From NCBI GenBank assembly GCA_964600075.1, contig CAZRIE010000002.1:61502-125501 (forward strand): a stretch of DNA of 64,000 nucleotides, read 5' to 3'. Of the stretch, positions 35,425 to 43,550 are shown in pieces. The notes below the pieces were generated by a model, which saw nothing but the letters and a program-made list of their open reading frames with translations, had not been told where the DNA came from and ran no database searches. This stretch comes from CAZRIE01 sp964600075. GTDB taxonomy: Bacteria; Bacteroidota; Bacteroidia; Flavobacteriales; Flavobacteriaceae. Made by a program: the position numbers and the translations under genes. Each line of letters starts with the position of its first letter. Position 1 is the first letter of the stretch.

Positions 35425-36315
35425 TTAGGGTTTATTAATCCAATCCGGTAGTAGCATTTTTATATTTTCTTTTTTGAATAATTCTTTGCGTATTCCCCCC
35501 TTGACATTGTTAACATCGAATTCAATAATGAAAGCATTTTTATCTATAGTATCTATAAGATTGTATGTTCTACGAATGTCAATCCTATTTATTACGGTAT
35601 GAATGTAATCATTTTCGTTCTTGGCACCGCTTTTACCGAAACTCCTAGAACCCTTATATAATGTTGTACCAGTCTTTATCACTTTTATAAGTCCTTTTTC
35701 GATTGCTTTCGATTTGTCGGATACGATCATTAGACCTACATAGTCTTCAAAGCCTTCAATGGTCAAATCGATAATTTTTGCCGTCACCAAAAACGTCAAT
35801 GTAGAATACATGGCGGTTTCGAATGAGATAGAGATAGCGGTAACGGCAAATAGAACTAGATTGAAACCAAGCACTACTTTACCGATGCTAAAGCCAAAAT
35901 TCTTATTGACAAAAATCCCAAGCACTTCGGAACCGTCTAATACTGCACCATTTTTTATGGTCAAACCTATTCCTGCGCCCAAGAAAAGGCCCCCGAAGAT
36001 AGCAATCAGAAGTTTATCGTCCGTGACGGAAGAGAAGTTTTCAAAATGTACCATTACGGCCAACGCTACGATGGCCAAAATAGATTTTATGGTTATTCGC
36101 CTTGAGAGCGTAAACCATGACATTATCAAAAAAGGAATACTTACCGCAACAAGAACGATAGAGATATTCAGGTCATAGAGTTCGCTTAAAAGAATCGCAA
36201 TACCGGTAACGCCCCCATCTAAAAAATTATTTGGAAGCAAAAATACCTTTAGTCCAAGACTTGCTAGTAAAACACCTAGGCCGATTTGGAAAAATTCAGA
36301 AATTTGTTTTTTCAT
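35425..36315 (-). CDS. YitT family membrane protein
   Basis: A 296-residue protein with six or so hydrophobic segments in the first two thirds (PNNFLDGGVTGIAILLSELY is the family mark), followed by a cytoplasmic DUF2179-type domain (about residues 215-290) ending near the stop. YitT proteins are widespread, but what they transport is not known. It follows the hypothetical gene at 36328 by 12 bases, in one operon under a promoter that shares the TetR-type palindrome. Confidence 0.85.
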   Translation of the reverse strand: MKKQISEFFQIGLGVLLASLGLKVFLLPNNFLDGGVTGIAILLSELYDLNISIVLVAVSIPFLIMSWFTLSRRITIKSILAIVALAVMVHFENFSSVTDDKLLIAIFGGLFLGAGIGLTIKNGAVLDGSEVLGIFVNKNFGFSIGKVVLGFNLVLFAVTAISISFETAMYSTLTFLVTAKIIDLTIEGFEDYVGLMIVSDKSKAIEKGLIKVIKTGTTLYKGSRSFGKSGAKNENDYIHTVINRIDIRRTYNLIDTIDKNAFIIEFDVNNVKGGIRKELFKKENIKMLLPDWINKP

Positions 36316-36327
36316 TCTTTCTATAAT

Positions 36328-36750
36328 CTAAGTTTTACTGTTCAGTAGTGATTCCAAATTCCGTTTAGTTTCAAGGTCGAGATGAGTGATCTCTCGACTA
36401 GCAATACTCATATCAACATGTGCGAAGATTTTCTCGAATTCACCGAGAAACAGTTGGTCTTGGTAGTGTCTTAGAACCGCAACTCTTTTTCCGTTTACCA
36501 TTCGAAGAATGCTAGTCACCCTAATTATCAGACCGTGTATTGCCTTAAAAGCATCTAATTCTTTTGCAGTCAATATATCTGGAACAATAAAAGGCATTAT
36601 GTACTGATAGTTATCTTTAGATGGCTGACCTATTCTATACATGTTTCCTGGCAAGAATTCATTTAACTGAAGTGGATACTTCTCATTGGGCGTCACCTTA
36701 AAACTTTCGATTTCTGGAAATAACTCAATCCGCTCTCTTTTCATAATCAT
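36328..36750 (-). CDS. Hypothetical protein upstream of yitT
   Basis: A 140-residue soluble protein (MIMKRERIELFPEIESF...) with no signal peptide and no family I recognise. It has a mix of strands and helices and a conserved-looking core (YQYIMPFIVPDILTAKELDAFKAIHGLIIRV). It is first in a two-gene operon with yitT. A TATTTTTG promoter element (36795-36802, minus strand) abutting the palindrome points to control by the TetR regulator at 33222-33896. Confidence 0.6.
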   Translation of the reverse strand: MIMKRERIELFPEIESFKVTPNEKYPLQLNEFLPGNMYRIGQPSKDNYQYIMPFIVPDILTAKELDAFKAIHGLIIRVTSILRMVNGKRVAVLRHYQDQLFLGEFEKIFAHVDMSIASREITHLDLETKRNLESLLNSKT

Positions 36751-36794
36751 GTTTTTAATGTGTTATTATATAATTGTAATATGAAATAGTTTCA

Positions 36795-36834
36795 CAAAAA
36801 TAATAGTAATACTATTGTGTACTGAAAGTTTAAC
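36795..36834 (-). promoter_or_regulatory. Hypothetical-yitT promoter with the TetR-type palindrome
   Basis: On the minus strand the -7 element TATTTTTG (36795-36802) shares one base with the palindrome AATAGT-N3-ACTATT (36802-36816). GTTTAAC on the plus strand follows 11 bases further on (36828-36834). The arrangement and spacing are identical to those before tetR at 33921-33960. Confidence 0.7.
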
Positions 36835-36910
36835 TATTAATTGTGAAGAGTATTAGTTTCGTATGTGTCTTTGTTGTCTATTTTTGTTGAATATTTTAAA
36901 AACAATCATT

Positions 36911-37642
36911 ATGAGAAAAAAAGTCATGACACTAGTAGGTTTGCTGACCCTTTCAACAGCAATAAATGCTCAGCAAAATGAATCTGAAACAGTTCAAATA
37001 AATAAGAGCCAAATACGCGTTGAGACCGTATTGACAGAAGAAGAACAAGCAGCCTTGTCACCGCAACAAGTGATTGATATCTTGAAAGCCGGAAACGAAA
37101 GGTTTGTGCGAAGTAATCTCACAGCACGTGATCATTCCATTCAAATCAGAGAAAGTGCCACTGCACAGTTTCCAAAGGCTATCGTATTATCCTGTGTAGA
37201 TAGTCGCGTTCCGGTTGAGGATGTGTTCGATAAGGGCATAGGTGACATCTTCGTGGCCAGGGTCGCCGGAAACTTTGTTAACGACGATATTCTTGGCAGT
37301 ATGGAATTTGCTACCAAGGTGGCAGGTGCAAAGCTTATATTGGTCTTAGGCCATGAAAATTGTGGGGCCATTCATGCCGCAATCGACGGAGCCGAAATGG
37401 GACATATAACAGGAATGCTCAAAAATATCAAACCTGCCATAAAAAGGTCTACGGTTGCAAAAGGCCCTAGAAGCTCCCAAAATAGATTATTGGTTCATGA
37501 GGTAAGTGAAAACAACGTTCTTATTACTATTGAAAAAATCATGAAAGAAAGCCAAATCTTAAATAAAATGATGGAAAATGGTGAAATAGATATTAAAGGG
37601 GCCGTTTATGACATGGATACCGGTGTCGTTAATTTTCTTTAA
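36911..37642 (+). CDS. Secreted beta-class carbonic anhydrase
   Basis: Interconverts CO2 and bicarbonate. From the ATG at 36911 (MRKKVMTLVG; an upstream ATG at 36863 adds an unlikely Cys-rich stretch) the protein has 243 residues, with a signal peptide to about residue 20 (ending INAQ), so it acts in the periplasm. The zinc site is complete: C95, D97 and R99 (CVDSR), H148 and C151 (HENC). It converges with a LysR gene and shares a bidirectional terminator with it. An SbtA-type bicarbonate transporter lies 3 kb downstream. Confidence 0.93.
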   Translation: MRKKVMTLVGLLTLSTAINAQQNESETVQINKSQIRVETVLTEEEQAALSPQQVIDILKAGNERFVRSNLTARDHSIQIRESATAQFPKAIVLSCVDSRVPVEDVFDKGIGDIFVARVAGNFVNDDILGSMEFATKVAGAKLILVLGHENCGAIHAAIDGAEMGHITGMLKNIKPAIKRSTVAKGPRSSQNRLLVHEVSENNVLITIEKIMKESQILNKMMENGEIDIKGAVYDMDTGVVNFL

Positions 37643-37658
37643 AAATATAAGGTTAAAT

Positions 37659-37687
37659 AAACCCTTCCTCATTTTGAGGAAGGGTTT
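37659..37687. terminator. Terminator between carbonic anhydrase and LysR genes
   Basis: AAACCCTTCCTCA (37659-37671) pairs perfectly with TGAGGAAGGGTTT (37675-37687) over a 3-base loop, and a T follows. Symmetric enough to stop transcription from both sides of this convergent pair. Confidence 0.85.
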
Positions 37688-37807
37688 TGCATTTAATGCT
37701 ACTACAATACATAGTAAGTAAAATATGGCAATAGCTATTTTAGAAAAAACAGGACTATCTTATATAGTACAATAAATAGCGATCTTCTATCTATTAAGTA
37801 ATCGAAG

Positions 37808-38731
37808 TTAAAAATTATTAATCCAATCAAACTTCTTATTTATTATATCGCTTTTTTCCGCATTTATAAATTCTAGATAAGCAGATGCAGCTGGTGATAG
37901 TTTTTTTGCTTTCAACCATATCAAATTCCATGTCGTACTTATAGGCAAGCCCTTTACCGGTATAATTTGCAAATCGTTATTCTTCAGCTCATTCTTGATA
38001 CCTATAAGGGGCATAATCGAATAACCTAGCCCTGATATCACGGCTTGCTTTACCGCCTCGTTAGAGGTCAATTCAATTTTTTTTCTAACCGGGAGTTTAT
38101 TTTTTGATATAAAATTTTCCATTGCATTTCTAGTCGCCGAACCCTGTTCTCTGTAAATTAAAGGTAATTCTTCGAACAGCGTCTTTTTTGATGGTAGCTT
38201 CTCGAATTCAGTTTCTGCACTTCCTACGAAGTAGAGCTTATTCGCCATCAGCGCTACACTATCTACCTTTAGTTTTTTGGGTAGAACAGATACCATTGCA
38301 AAATCGACTTCGTTTCGTTCAAGGGTCTCGACAACACTTGTTTTATTGGTTACATCCATTATCAAATCTACCCCTTTATGAAGTTTCATGAAATCTGATA
38401 AAAAATAGGGCATTACATATTTTCCTGTGGAAACGACGGATATCTTCAATCGCCCCGAAAGCTCTCCTTGATACGATAACGTTTTGTAATTGATTGCGTG
38501 AACCTCGTTTAAAACCTTCTCTGCCGCCTCTGCGATTTCCTTACCAAAATCAGTAATAAAAAGCTTTCTACCCACAACTTCGGTAAGTGGAATCGAAAAC
38601 TGGTCTTGAAAATTCCGTAATTGAATGGATACTGCTGGCTGCGTTAGATGCAATTCTTCCGAAGCTTTTGTAATACTTTGATTCTGAGATACCTTCAAAA
38701 ATATTTGTAATTGATGCAATGTATAGTTCAT
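37808..38731 (-). CDS. LysR family transcriptional regulator
   Basis: A 307-residue regulator. An N-terminal winged helix-turn-helix (LHQLQIFLKVSQNQSITKASEELHLTQPAVSIQLRNF) is followed by a periplasmic-binding-protein-like effector domain. The relationship to CbbR/CmpR-type regulators fits its place between carbonic anhydrase and SbtA genes. It is divergent from the secreted protein gene at 38834, and the 100-base AT-rich gap between them is the expected control region. A decayed paralogue is present at 35304-35423. Confidence 0.92.
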   Translation of the reverse strand: MNYTLHQLQIFLKVSQNQSITKASEELHLTQPAVSIQLRNFQDQFSIPLTEVVGRKLFITDFGKEIAEAAEKVLNEVHAINYKTLSYQGELSGRLKISVVSTGKYVMPYFLSDFMKLHKGVDLIMDVTNKTSVVETLERNEVDFAMVSVLPKKLKVDSVALMANKLYFVGSAETEFEKLPSKKTLFEELPLIYREQGSATRNAMENFISKNKLPVRKKIELTSNEAVKQAVISGLGYSIMPLIGIKNELKNNDLQIIPVKGLPISTTWNLIWLKAKKLSPAASAYLEFINAEKSDIINKKFDWINNF

Positions 38732-38833
38732 AAAATATATTAATGCTTTCTATAATAAATATATATAATAATTTATGCAATATAGGTTGTAAATTTATAA
38801 AAACGAAAAGACATCCACAAAAAATTAAATGTT

Positions 38834-39277
38834 ATGAAAACCTTACTATCCTTACTACTTTTTCCGATGATAATATTCGCACAGCCAAATCAACTTCCTC
38901 CGGGAGAATTTTTAAACGTACAACTTTCGATTGACCTAGAGTCCCAAAATATATCCGAGTGGGAAGCCATGGAAGCTATGGTAGATGTCTCTGTGAAGGT
39001 CGAAGTATTTTATAAAGAAGAAGTATTGAAAAAAGAATCTCTGGTAAACCATATTCCGAAGCATTTAAACTCGCTTTCGTTAGTGGGTTCATATCACTAC
39101 ACCAATCCCACTCTTAAACCCCAAGAACGATTGAACACTTTATTAACTACAAACGATTCAAACTTCCCCATAGAACGTTCGTTTACAAGTTGGTTGAAAA
39201 CAGTGCCCTATGAAAACAAAATGTTGACCCCTGTCCATTCAATTCCCGAAGGCTTTGGTGCCCGCGTCAAGCTCTAA
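38834..39277 (+). CDS. Hypothetical exported protein
   Basis: A 147-residue protein with a signal peptide (residues 1-16, ending IFAQ) and a mature part with no recognised family. It is divergent from the LysR gene and heads a plus-strand series of small genes running toward the SbtA gene. By position it is likely to be a LysR target. The mature chain has no cysteine. Confidence 0.6.
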   Translation: MKTLLSLLLFPMIIFAQPNQLPPGEFLNVQLSIDLESQNISEWEAMEAMVDVSVKVEVFYKEEVLKKESLVNHIPKHLNSLSLVGSYHYTNPTLKPQERLNTLLTTNDSNFPIERSFTSWLKTVPYENKMLTPVHSIPEGFGARVKL

Positions 39278-39384
39278 ATTTTCCAAATGTTGATCCGGAA
39301 ACGCATGAAACCATTCAAAACTGAATACCATAGTTTTAAAAACGACATATCCCGACTAGTCGCAAAACCCTAAAGGATAACAAA

Positions 39385-39555
39385 ATGATACCATCAAAAC
39401 TACAGCTCATCATGAGTATTACATTATTGACAGCTGCTCTTGGCATATTGGCCTTATCCGTTAATGACATGTTCGAAATTAGCCAACCGATAGTCTATAT
39501 GTTGGTCTTATCATGTGTGTTTTTATCTAAAATTTTGGAAAAAAGTCAATTATAA
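39385..39555 (+). CDS. Small two-helix membrane protein, module part 1
   Basis: A 56-residue protein (MIPSKLQLIMSI ... LEKSQL) read from the ATG at 39385 to TAA at 39553. It has two hydrophobic helices (about residues 7-26 and 35-52) with a short acidic turn between. The next gene begins 6 bases later, which supports a real, co-transcribed gene. No family is recognised. It pairs with a similar membrane protein at 40413-40601. Confidence 0.55.
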   Translation: MIPSKLQLIMSITLLTAALGILALSVNDMFEISQPIVYMLVLSCVFLSKILEKSQL

Positions 39556-39561
39556 TTCGCC

Positions 39562-39879
39562 ATGGCATTAAGTGATTATACAGCAACACAGCACAATGTA
39601 CAGTTGGTCAAAGGAACGTTCTCCCCAATAGAGGCAGCTGACGTATTGTTATCGCTGCTTGCCTACAAAATTAAATTCCATACTGTTCAAATGCTGAGCA
39701 CTGAAGAAAGTTACAGCCCAAATACGATACCCTCTGAAGAACGGATAGAAGAGCTAAAACATGCTAGGGCCATGGTAAAAGATTTAATCTTAAAAGCACG
39801 GAACGAAGGATATGAATTTCAAATAGAGGGTGCTATAAAAATAAATCTTAAGAAAATGAGGCAATCGAAAGAAGCCTAA
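39562..39879 (+). CDS. Small soluble protein, paralogue A
   Basis: A 105-residue soluble protein with no recognised family. It is a clear paralogue of the protein at 40063-40374: they share a VxLVxGxFxxxEAAxVxxSLLxxKIxFH start, a RIEEL motif and a QIxGxxxI end, with similar lengths. Predicted helices dominate. It follows the small membrane protein gene by 6 bases. Its place before an SbtA gene suggests a role in bicarbonate transport control, but this is untested. Confidence 0.65.
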   Translation: MALSDYTATQHNVQLVKGTFSPIEAADVLLSLLAYKIKFHTVQMLSTEESYSPNTIPSEERIEELKHARAMVKDLILKARNEGYEFQIEGAIKINLKKMRQSKEA

Positions 39880-40062
39880 ATTAGAATATCTTTTTAAGGC
39901 CAATAGACTAAACAACTAACTTTAGCATAAATATTTTTTATGTAAGAAATAAAAAATATAAATAAAAATTAATGAAATTTATTTTAGAGTTTTGTACAAG
40001 AAAATGAGGTGAATTAAATGGAGAACCTTTAGAAATAAATAGCAACAATAAAAAACAACGTA

Positions 40063-40374
40063 ATGCAACTTCAAGAACTCGAAACAGTGAAACAGACAAA
40101 ACAAGCCATTCGATTGGTAGACGGAAAATTTACGGCATCTGAGGCCGCACATGTAATCAACTCACTTCTAAACGAAAAAATAAACTTTCATAAACTAAAG
40201 CGACTATCCTTACTCGAAGGCAATTGCAACGAATCCACCTCGTATGACAATGGTCGAATAGAGGAACTCGAAAACGAAAAAATTGTTGCAAAAGAATTTA
40301 TTGGGAAAATGAGGGAGTTGGGCCTAAAACTTCAAATCAAAGGCACGCTAGAAATTACTGTAGCCGAAAACTAG
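40063..40374 (+). CDS. Small soluble protein, paralogue B
   Basis: A 103-residue paralogue of the protein at 39562-39879, more diverged at its N-terminus but keeping the EAAxVxxSLL-KINFH core and the RIEELE motif. It lies after a 183-base AT-rich gap, so it may have its own promoter. The following small membrane protein gene starts 38 bases later. Function unknown. Confidence 0.65.
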   Translation: MQLQELETVKQTKQAIRLVDGKFTASEAAHVINSLLNEKINFHKLKRLSLLEGNCNESTSYDNGRIEELENEKIVAKEFIGKMRELGLKLQIKGTLEITVAEN

Positions 40375-40412
40375 TTTAAAAAAATAAAGATTAATTGGAC
40401 CCAAAAACGACA

Positions 40413-40601
40413 ATGCCAACAAAAAAAAGTCAAATCACGTTAACAAGAACAAAAATTATTCAGCATTTCGGAATAACATTTTTTTTTATTTTTCTTTGCC
40501 TGTCCATGTACTTTGGCAGTAATTTCTTAGACGAACTATTACCCGCTACAGGTATTTTAGCTCTCATTTTACTTGTACGAGTTATGGGGGAACAGCACTA
40601 A
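40413..40601 (+). CDS. Small two-helix membrane protein, module part 2
   Basis: A 62-residue protein from the ATG at 40413 (MPTKKSQITL); a TTG at 40395 would add six residues. The N-terminus is basic and is followed by two hydrophobic helices (about residues 18-36 and 43-58), the same layout as the 56-residue protein at 39385. Its stop codon lies in the loop of a terminator hairpin. No family is recognised. Confidence 0.6.
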   Translation: MPTKKSQITLTRTKIIQHFGITFFFIFLCLSMYFGSNFLDELLPATGILALILLVRVMGEQH

Positions 40602-40618
40602 GCTGTTCCCCTTTTTTT
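40587..40618 (+). terminator. Strong intrinsic terminator
   Basis: GGGGAACAGC (40587-40596) and GCTGTTCCCC (40602-40611) pair perfectly around a 5-base loop, followed by seven T. It overlaps the stop codon of the preceding small gene and separates the module from the sbtA-type gene. Confidence 0.92.
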
Positions 40619-40707
40619 ATGGGCATACGACGTACCACTAAAAAGCCGAACAACTTTTACCAAAAACCTTCCCGCTCACACCAGACTAACCAAACCCTCT
40701 TTTTTTA

Positions 40708-41670
40708 ATGGATTTACACCTTTTATTGGATAACCTTACCAACCCTGCCCTACTTTTTTTCTTTCTTGGTATTATTGCTGTTCAGCTAAAAAGCGACTTA
40801 GAAATACCCCCAAATTCTTCGAAATTCATTTCCCTTTATCTTATGTTCTCCATCGGTTTTAAAGGAGGGCTTGAGCTTTCGCACAGCGATTTTGACATGG
40901 AGATTCTGTGGTCTTTGGTATTCGGAGTATTACTTGCCCTTTTCGTCCCCATTTATACCTACTTTATCCTACGCAGAAAATTCAGCGTGGCCAATTCAGG
41001 GGCCATCGCCGCTACTTACGGTTCGGTTAGCGCCGTTACCTTCGTTACGGCAGTCTCTTTTCTTGAAATCGAGAACATGCCGTTCGGAGGGCATATGGTC
41101 GCGGTAATGGCCTTAATGGAGGCACCTTCAATTATTATCGGCGTATTGTTGATGTCGTACTTTCAGAAAGACAAAAAATCATCTATAAACTTAAAAAGCG
41201 TATTAAAACATTCGCTGACCAACGGCAGTGTATTACTGATAATGGGAAGTTTGATCATCGGTTTTTTGGCAAGCGACCAACAAGCTAGGGGTATAGAACC
41301 TTTTACAACCGATATTTTTAAGGGCTTTTTGGCTGTATTTCTTTTAGATATGGGTATTACGAGCGGCAAGAAACTAAACGATTTTTTGAAAAAAGGTTGG
41401 TTCGCATTTTTCTTCGCGATTATCATACCGCTGATTAACGGCTCTGTGGTTGCAATCATCAGTTCGGCATTCACCGAGAGCGAGGGCAACCGTTTTTTGT
41501 TTGCCATCTTGGCGGCAAGTGCGTCTTACATAGCTGTTCCTGCAGCGATGCGCTTAGCCGCTCCGAAAGCTAATCCTAGTCTATATCTACCAATGGCGTT
41601 GGCCATTACCTTTCCGTTCAATATCACATTGGGCATGCCGATCTATCTCTATATCGTTCAATCCTTTTAG
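40708..41670 (+). CDS. SbtA-type sodium-dependent bicarbonate transporter
   Basis: A 320-residue membrane protein with about ten helices that matches the SbtA (DUF897) family: LDNLTNPALLFFFLGIIAVQLKSDLEIP at the start, YLMFSIGFKGG, AATYGSVSAVTFVTA in the first half and FAILAASASYIAVPAAMRLA in the second. In cyanobacteria SbtA takes up bicarbonate with sodium and is controlled by the PII-like SbtB. In this heterotroph it probably feeds carboxylation reactions. It stands close to a carbonic anhydrase, a LysR regulator and a CutA/PII-like protein. Confidence 0.88.
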   Translation: MDLHLLLDNLTNPALLFFFLGIIAVQLKSDLEIPPNSSKFISLYLMFSIGFKGGLELSHSDFDMEILWSLVFGVLLALFVPIYTYFILRRKFSVANSGAIAATYGSVSAVTFVTAVSFLEIENMPFGGHMVAVMALMEAPSIIIGVLLMSYFQKDKKSSINLKSVLKHSLTNGSVLLIMGSLIIGFLASDQQARGIEPFTTDIFKGFLAVFLLDMGITSGKKLNDFLKKGWFAFFFAIIIPLINGSVVAIISSAFTESEGNRFLFAILAASASYIAVPAAMRLAAPKANPSLYLPMALAITFPFNITLGMPIYLYIVQSF

Positions 41671-41705
41671 CGTTTCAGTATCAATTTTATGGTTAATTTT
41701 ATGCT

Positions 41706-42272
41706 ATGGAAAAACACAGATGCGGCTGGTGCAAAGGTGATGAACTCTACGAAGCCTACCACGACAAAGAATGGGGTGTACCTGTTAAAGATGATGCCAC
41801 ACTATTCGAATTCTTGATTTTAGAAACCTTTCAGGCCGGTTTGAGTTGGATTACCATTCTACGTAAGCGTGAAAATTTCAGAAAGGCGATGGACGATTTC
41901 GACTATAAAAAAATAGCCAAGTACGATCAGACCAAAAAGGATGCCCTACTACAAGATTCCGGCATCATTAGAAATAAATTAAAGGTAAACGCCACCGTTA
42001 CCAATGCACAAGCGTTTATGGAAGTGCAAAAAGAATTTGGCAGCTTCAGCAGTTACATCTGGGGTTTTGTAGACGAAAGGCCCATTAAAAGCAGTTTTAA
42101 AGATTATCGCAACGCACCGGCCAATACCCCCCTTTCAGACACTTTAAGCAAAGACCTGAAAAAAAGGGGCTTTAAATTTGTCGGAAGCACCGTCGTTTAC
42201 GCCCACATGCAGGCCACTGGTATGGTCAACGACCACGAAATTGGTTGTTTTCGCTATAATGAGGTATCTTGA
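41706..42272 (+). CDS. tag: DNA-3-methyladenine glycosylase I
   Basis: Removes alkylated adenine from DNA. The 188-residue protein begins with the zinc-binding and substrate-contact motif RCGWCKGDELYEAYHDKEWGVP and keeps LETFQAGLSWITILRKRENF, all hallmarks of Tag. It lies 35 bases after the SbtA-type gene on the same strand, though a functional link is not apparent. Confidence 0.95.
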   Translation: MEKHRCGWCKGDELYEAYHDKEWGVPVKDDATLFEFLILETFQAGLSWITILRKRENFRKAMDDFDYKKIAKYDQTKKDALLQDSGIIRNKLKVNATVTNAQAFMEVQKEFGSFSSYIWGFVDERPIKSSFKDYRNAPANTPLSDTLSKDLKKRGFKFVGSTVVYAHMQATGMVNDHEIGCFRYNEVS

Positions 42273-42310
42273 AGTAGTTAATAGATAAAACCAAAAAGTT
42301 ACTTCGAAAA

Positions 42311-42892
42311 ATGTATTTATCGAGAATTTTATCGCTTATATTTCTGATATTCGGTATTCTAGCTTCGGCCCAGAACAAATACGAACGAGAATACCGCATC
42401 AAAAAATCCCAGTTTCCTGATAAAGCATTGGGCTATATTGAAGACAAATTGGAAGATGCTCGAAATATCCGTTTTTACAAAGAGACGGATAGTACTAAAG
42501 TCAGTTATGAGGCCAAATTCAAGAAAAATCGCTTAAAATATAGTGTAGAGTTCAACGAAGACGGTACTTTGGAAGACATCGAGATATTAATAAAACCAAT
42601 AGACATTCCTAATGACGCCTATAAAGCAGCAAACAAATATTTACAAAATGAATTTATCAAATACCGAATTCAGAAAATACACCAGCAATATCCCATTGGT
42701 GACAATAGTGTCGAAACTACCGTCAAGAATGCCTTTCAAAACCTAATATTACCAAGTCTAAAATATAAACTGATCGTCTCAGGCAAGAAAAACAAGGCCT
42801 ACGAACAGTTTGAAGTTCTTTTTGATGCAGAAGGCAATTTCGAAAAGATCCGAAAATCGCTTCCGGCGAATTATGATCATGTTCTTTATTAA
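42311..42892 (+). CDS. Hypothetical exported protein (PepSY-like)
   Basis: A 193-residue protein with a signal peptide to about residue 20 (ending ASAQ) and two related beta-rich repeats (KVSYEAKFKKNRLKYSVEFNEDGTLEDIEIL and YEQFEVLFDAEGNFEKI) that resemble PepSY-like folds. Function unknown. Its end overlaps the start of a truncated outer-membrane gene remnant at 42871. Confidence 0.6.
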   Translation: MYLSRILSLIFLIFGILASAQNKYEREYRIKKSQFPDKALGYIEDKLEDARNIRFYKETDSTKVSYEAKFKKNRLKYSVEFNEDGTLEDIEILIKPIDIPNDAYKAANKYLQNEFIKYRIQKIHQQYPIGDNSVETTVKNAFQNLILPSLKYKLIVSGKKNKAYEQFEVLFDAEGNFEKIRKSLPANYDHVLY

Positions 42893-43031
42893 AAAAATCC
42901 ACTTTGCTGGGGCACTTTTTCTTATAAACTTGCTGGCCCGTCAAGACCAGATTACGACCTATTTTGAGCCCGATATTTCACTAAGTTTAATGTTACCAAG
43001 TTACAGCCAGGCACTTTCAGAGGTAATTTAA
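42871..43031 (+). pseudogene. N-terminal stub of an outer-membrane protein
   Basis: From an ATG at 42871 a 53-codon frame encodes a signal-peptide-like start and QDQITTYFEPDISLSL, which looks like the first strand of a secreted or outer-membrane beta protein, then stops at 43029-43031. It overlaps the end of the gene before it by 22 bases, as an operon partner would, and runs into the convergent GNAT gene. I infer that the rest was deleted. Confidence 0.45.
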
Positions 43032-43548
43032 TCACTTTCCACACCTGCCCTCCAGAGTGATAGGTCTTTAATTTCCTAAACCCAACAGCATAATGGGCCT
43101 GTAGCGAGCGCGAATTTTTGGCATCGACTTCTGTTATAATGGTATCGAATTCGGGGCGTATGGATACCTGCATGGTTTCGTAGAGTTTTCTAAAAATACC
43201 TTTTTTACGAAAGGCTTTATCGATACAGACCTGCCCCATAGCGATATAGTTTTCAATAGTTGGTTCAATGGAATCGATTTCATCGAACATGGGCTGAAGC
43301 ACGTGGATTTCATTGGCAAATTTTGGATGCATGCACAGGGCATAGCCAACAACCTTATCGTCTGATTTTGCTATGATATGTGCACAGGCAGTGTTCATTT
43401 TCTTTAAGATTTCAAAGGTGTGCGAGACGGTTACAAAACCTTCTTTGACCTTTTCTTCCGAGGAAATGATGGCGGGTAGGTTTTTGCGTTGAAGCACTAA
43501 TATTTGCTCCAATTCTTCATCCGATGATACCCTTTCGTAGCTAATCAT
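42952..43548 (-). CDS. GNAT family N-acetyltransferase, probably with a chimeric tail
   Basis: A 198-residue acetyltransferase; acetyl-CoA binding appears in GQVCIDKAFRKKGIFRKLYETM, and the C-terminal part SLQAHYAVGFRKLKTYHSGGQVWKVIKLPL is typical. The last 20 or so residues beyond KLPL run antisense through the outer-membrane stub and are unlike the family, so the original stop seems to have been lost in a deletion. It follows the M61 peptidase gene by 2 bases and is probably in its operon. Confidence 0.82.
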   Translation of the reverse strand: MISYERVSSDEELEQILVLQRKNLPAIISSEEKVKEGFVTVSHTFEILKKMNTACAHIIAKSDDKVVGYALCMHPKFANEIHVLQPMFDEIDSIEPTIENYIAMGQVCIDKAFRKKGIFRKLYETMQVSIRPEFDTIITEVDAKNSRSLQAHYAVGFRKLKTYHSGGQVWKVIKLPLKVPGCNLVTLNLVKYRAQNRS

Positions 43549-43550
43549 AC

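Noticed and set aside
39287..39373. A 28-codon frame (MLIRKRMKPFK...) before the small membrane protein gene
   Set aside because: Too short to judge, with no sign of conservation; it could be a leader peptide, but nothing supports it.
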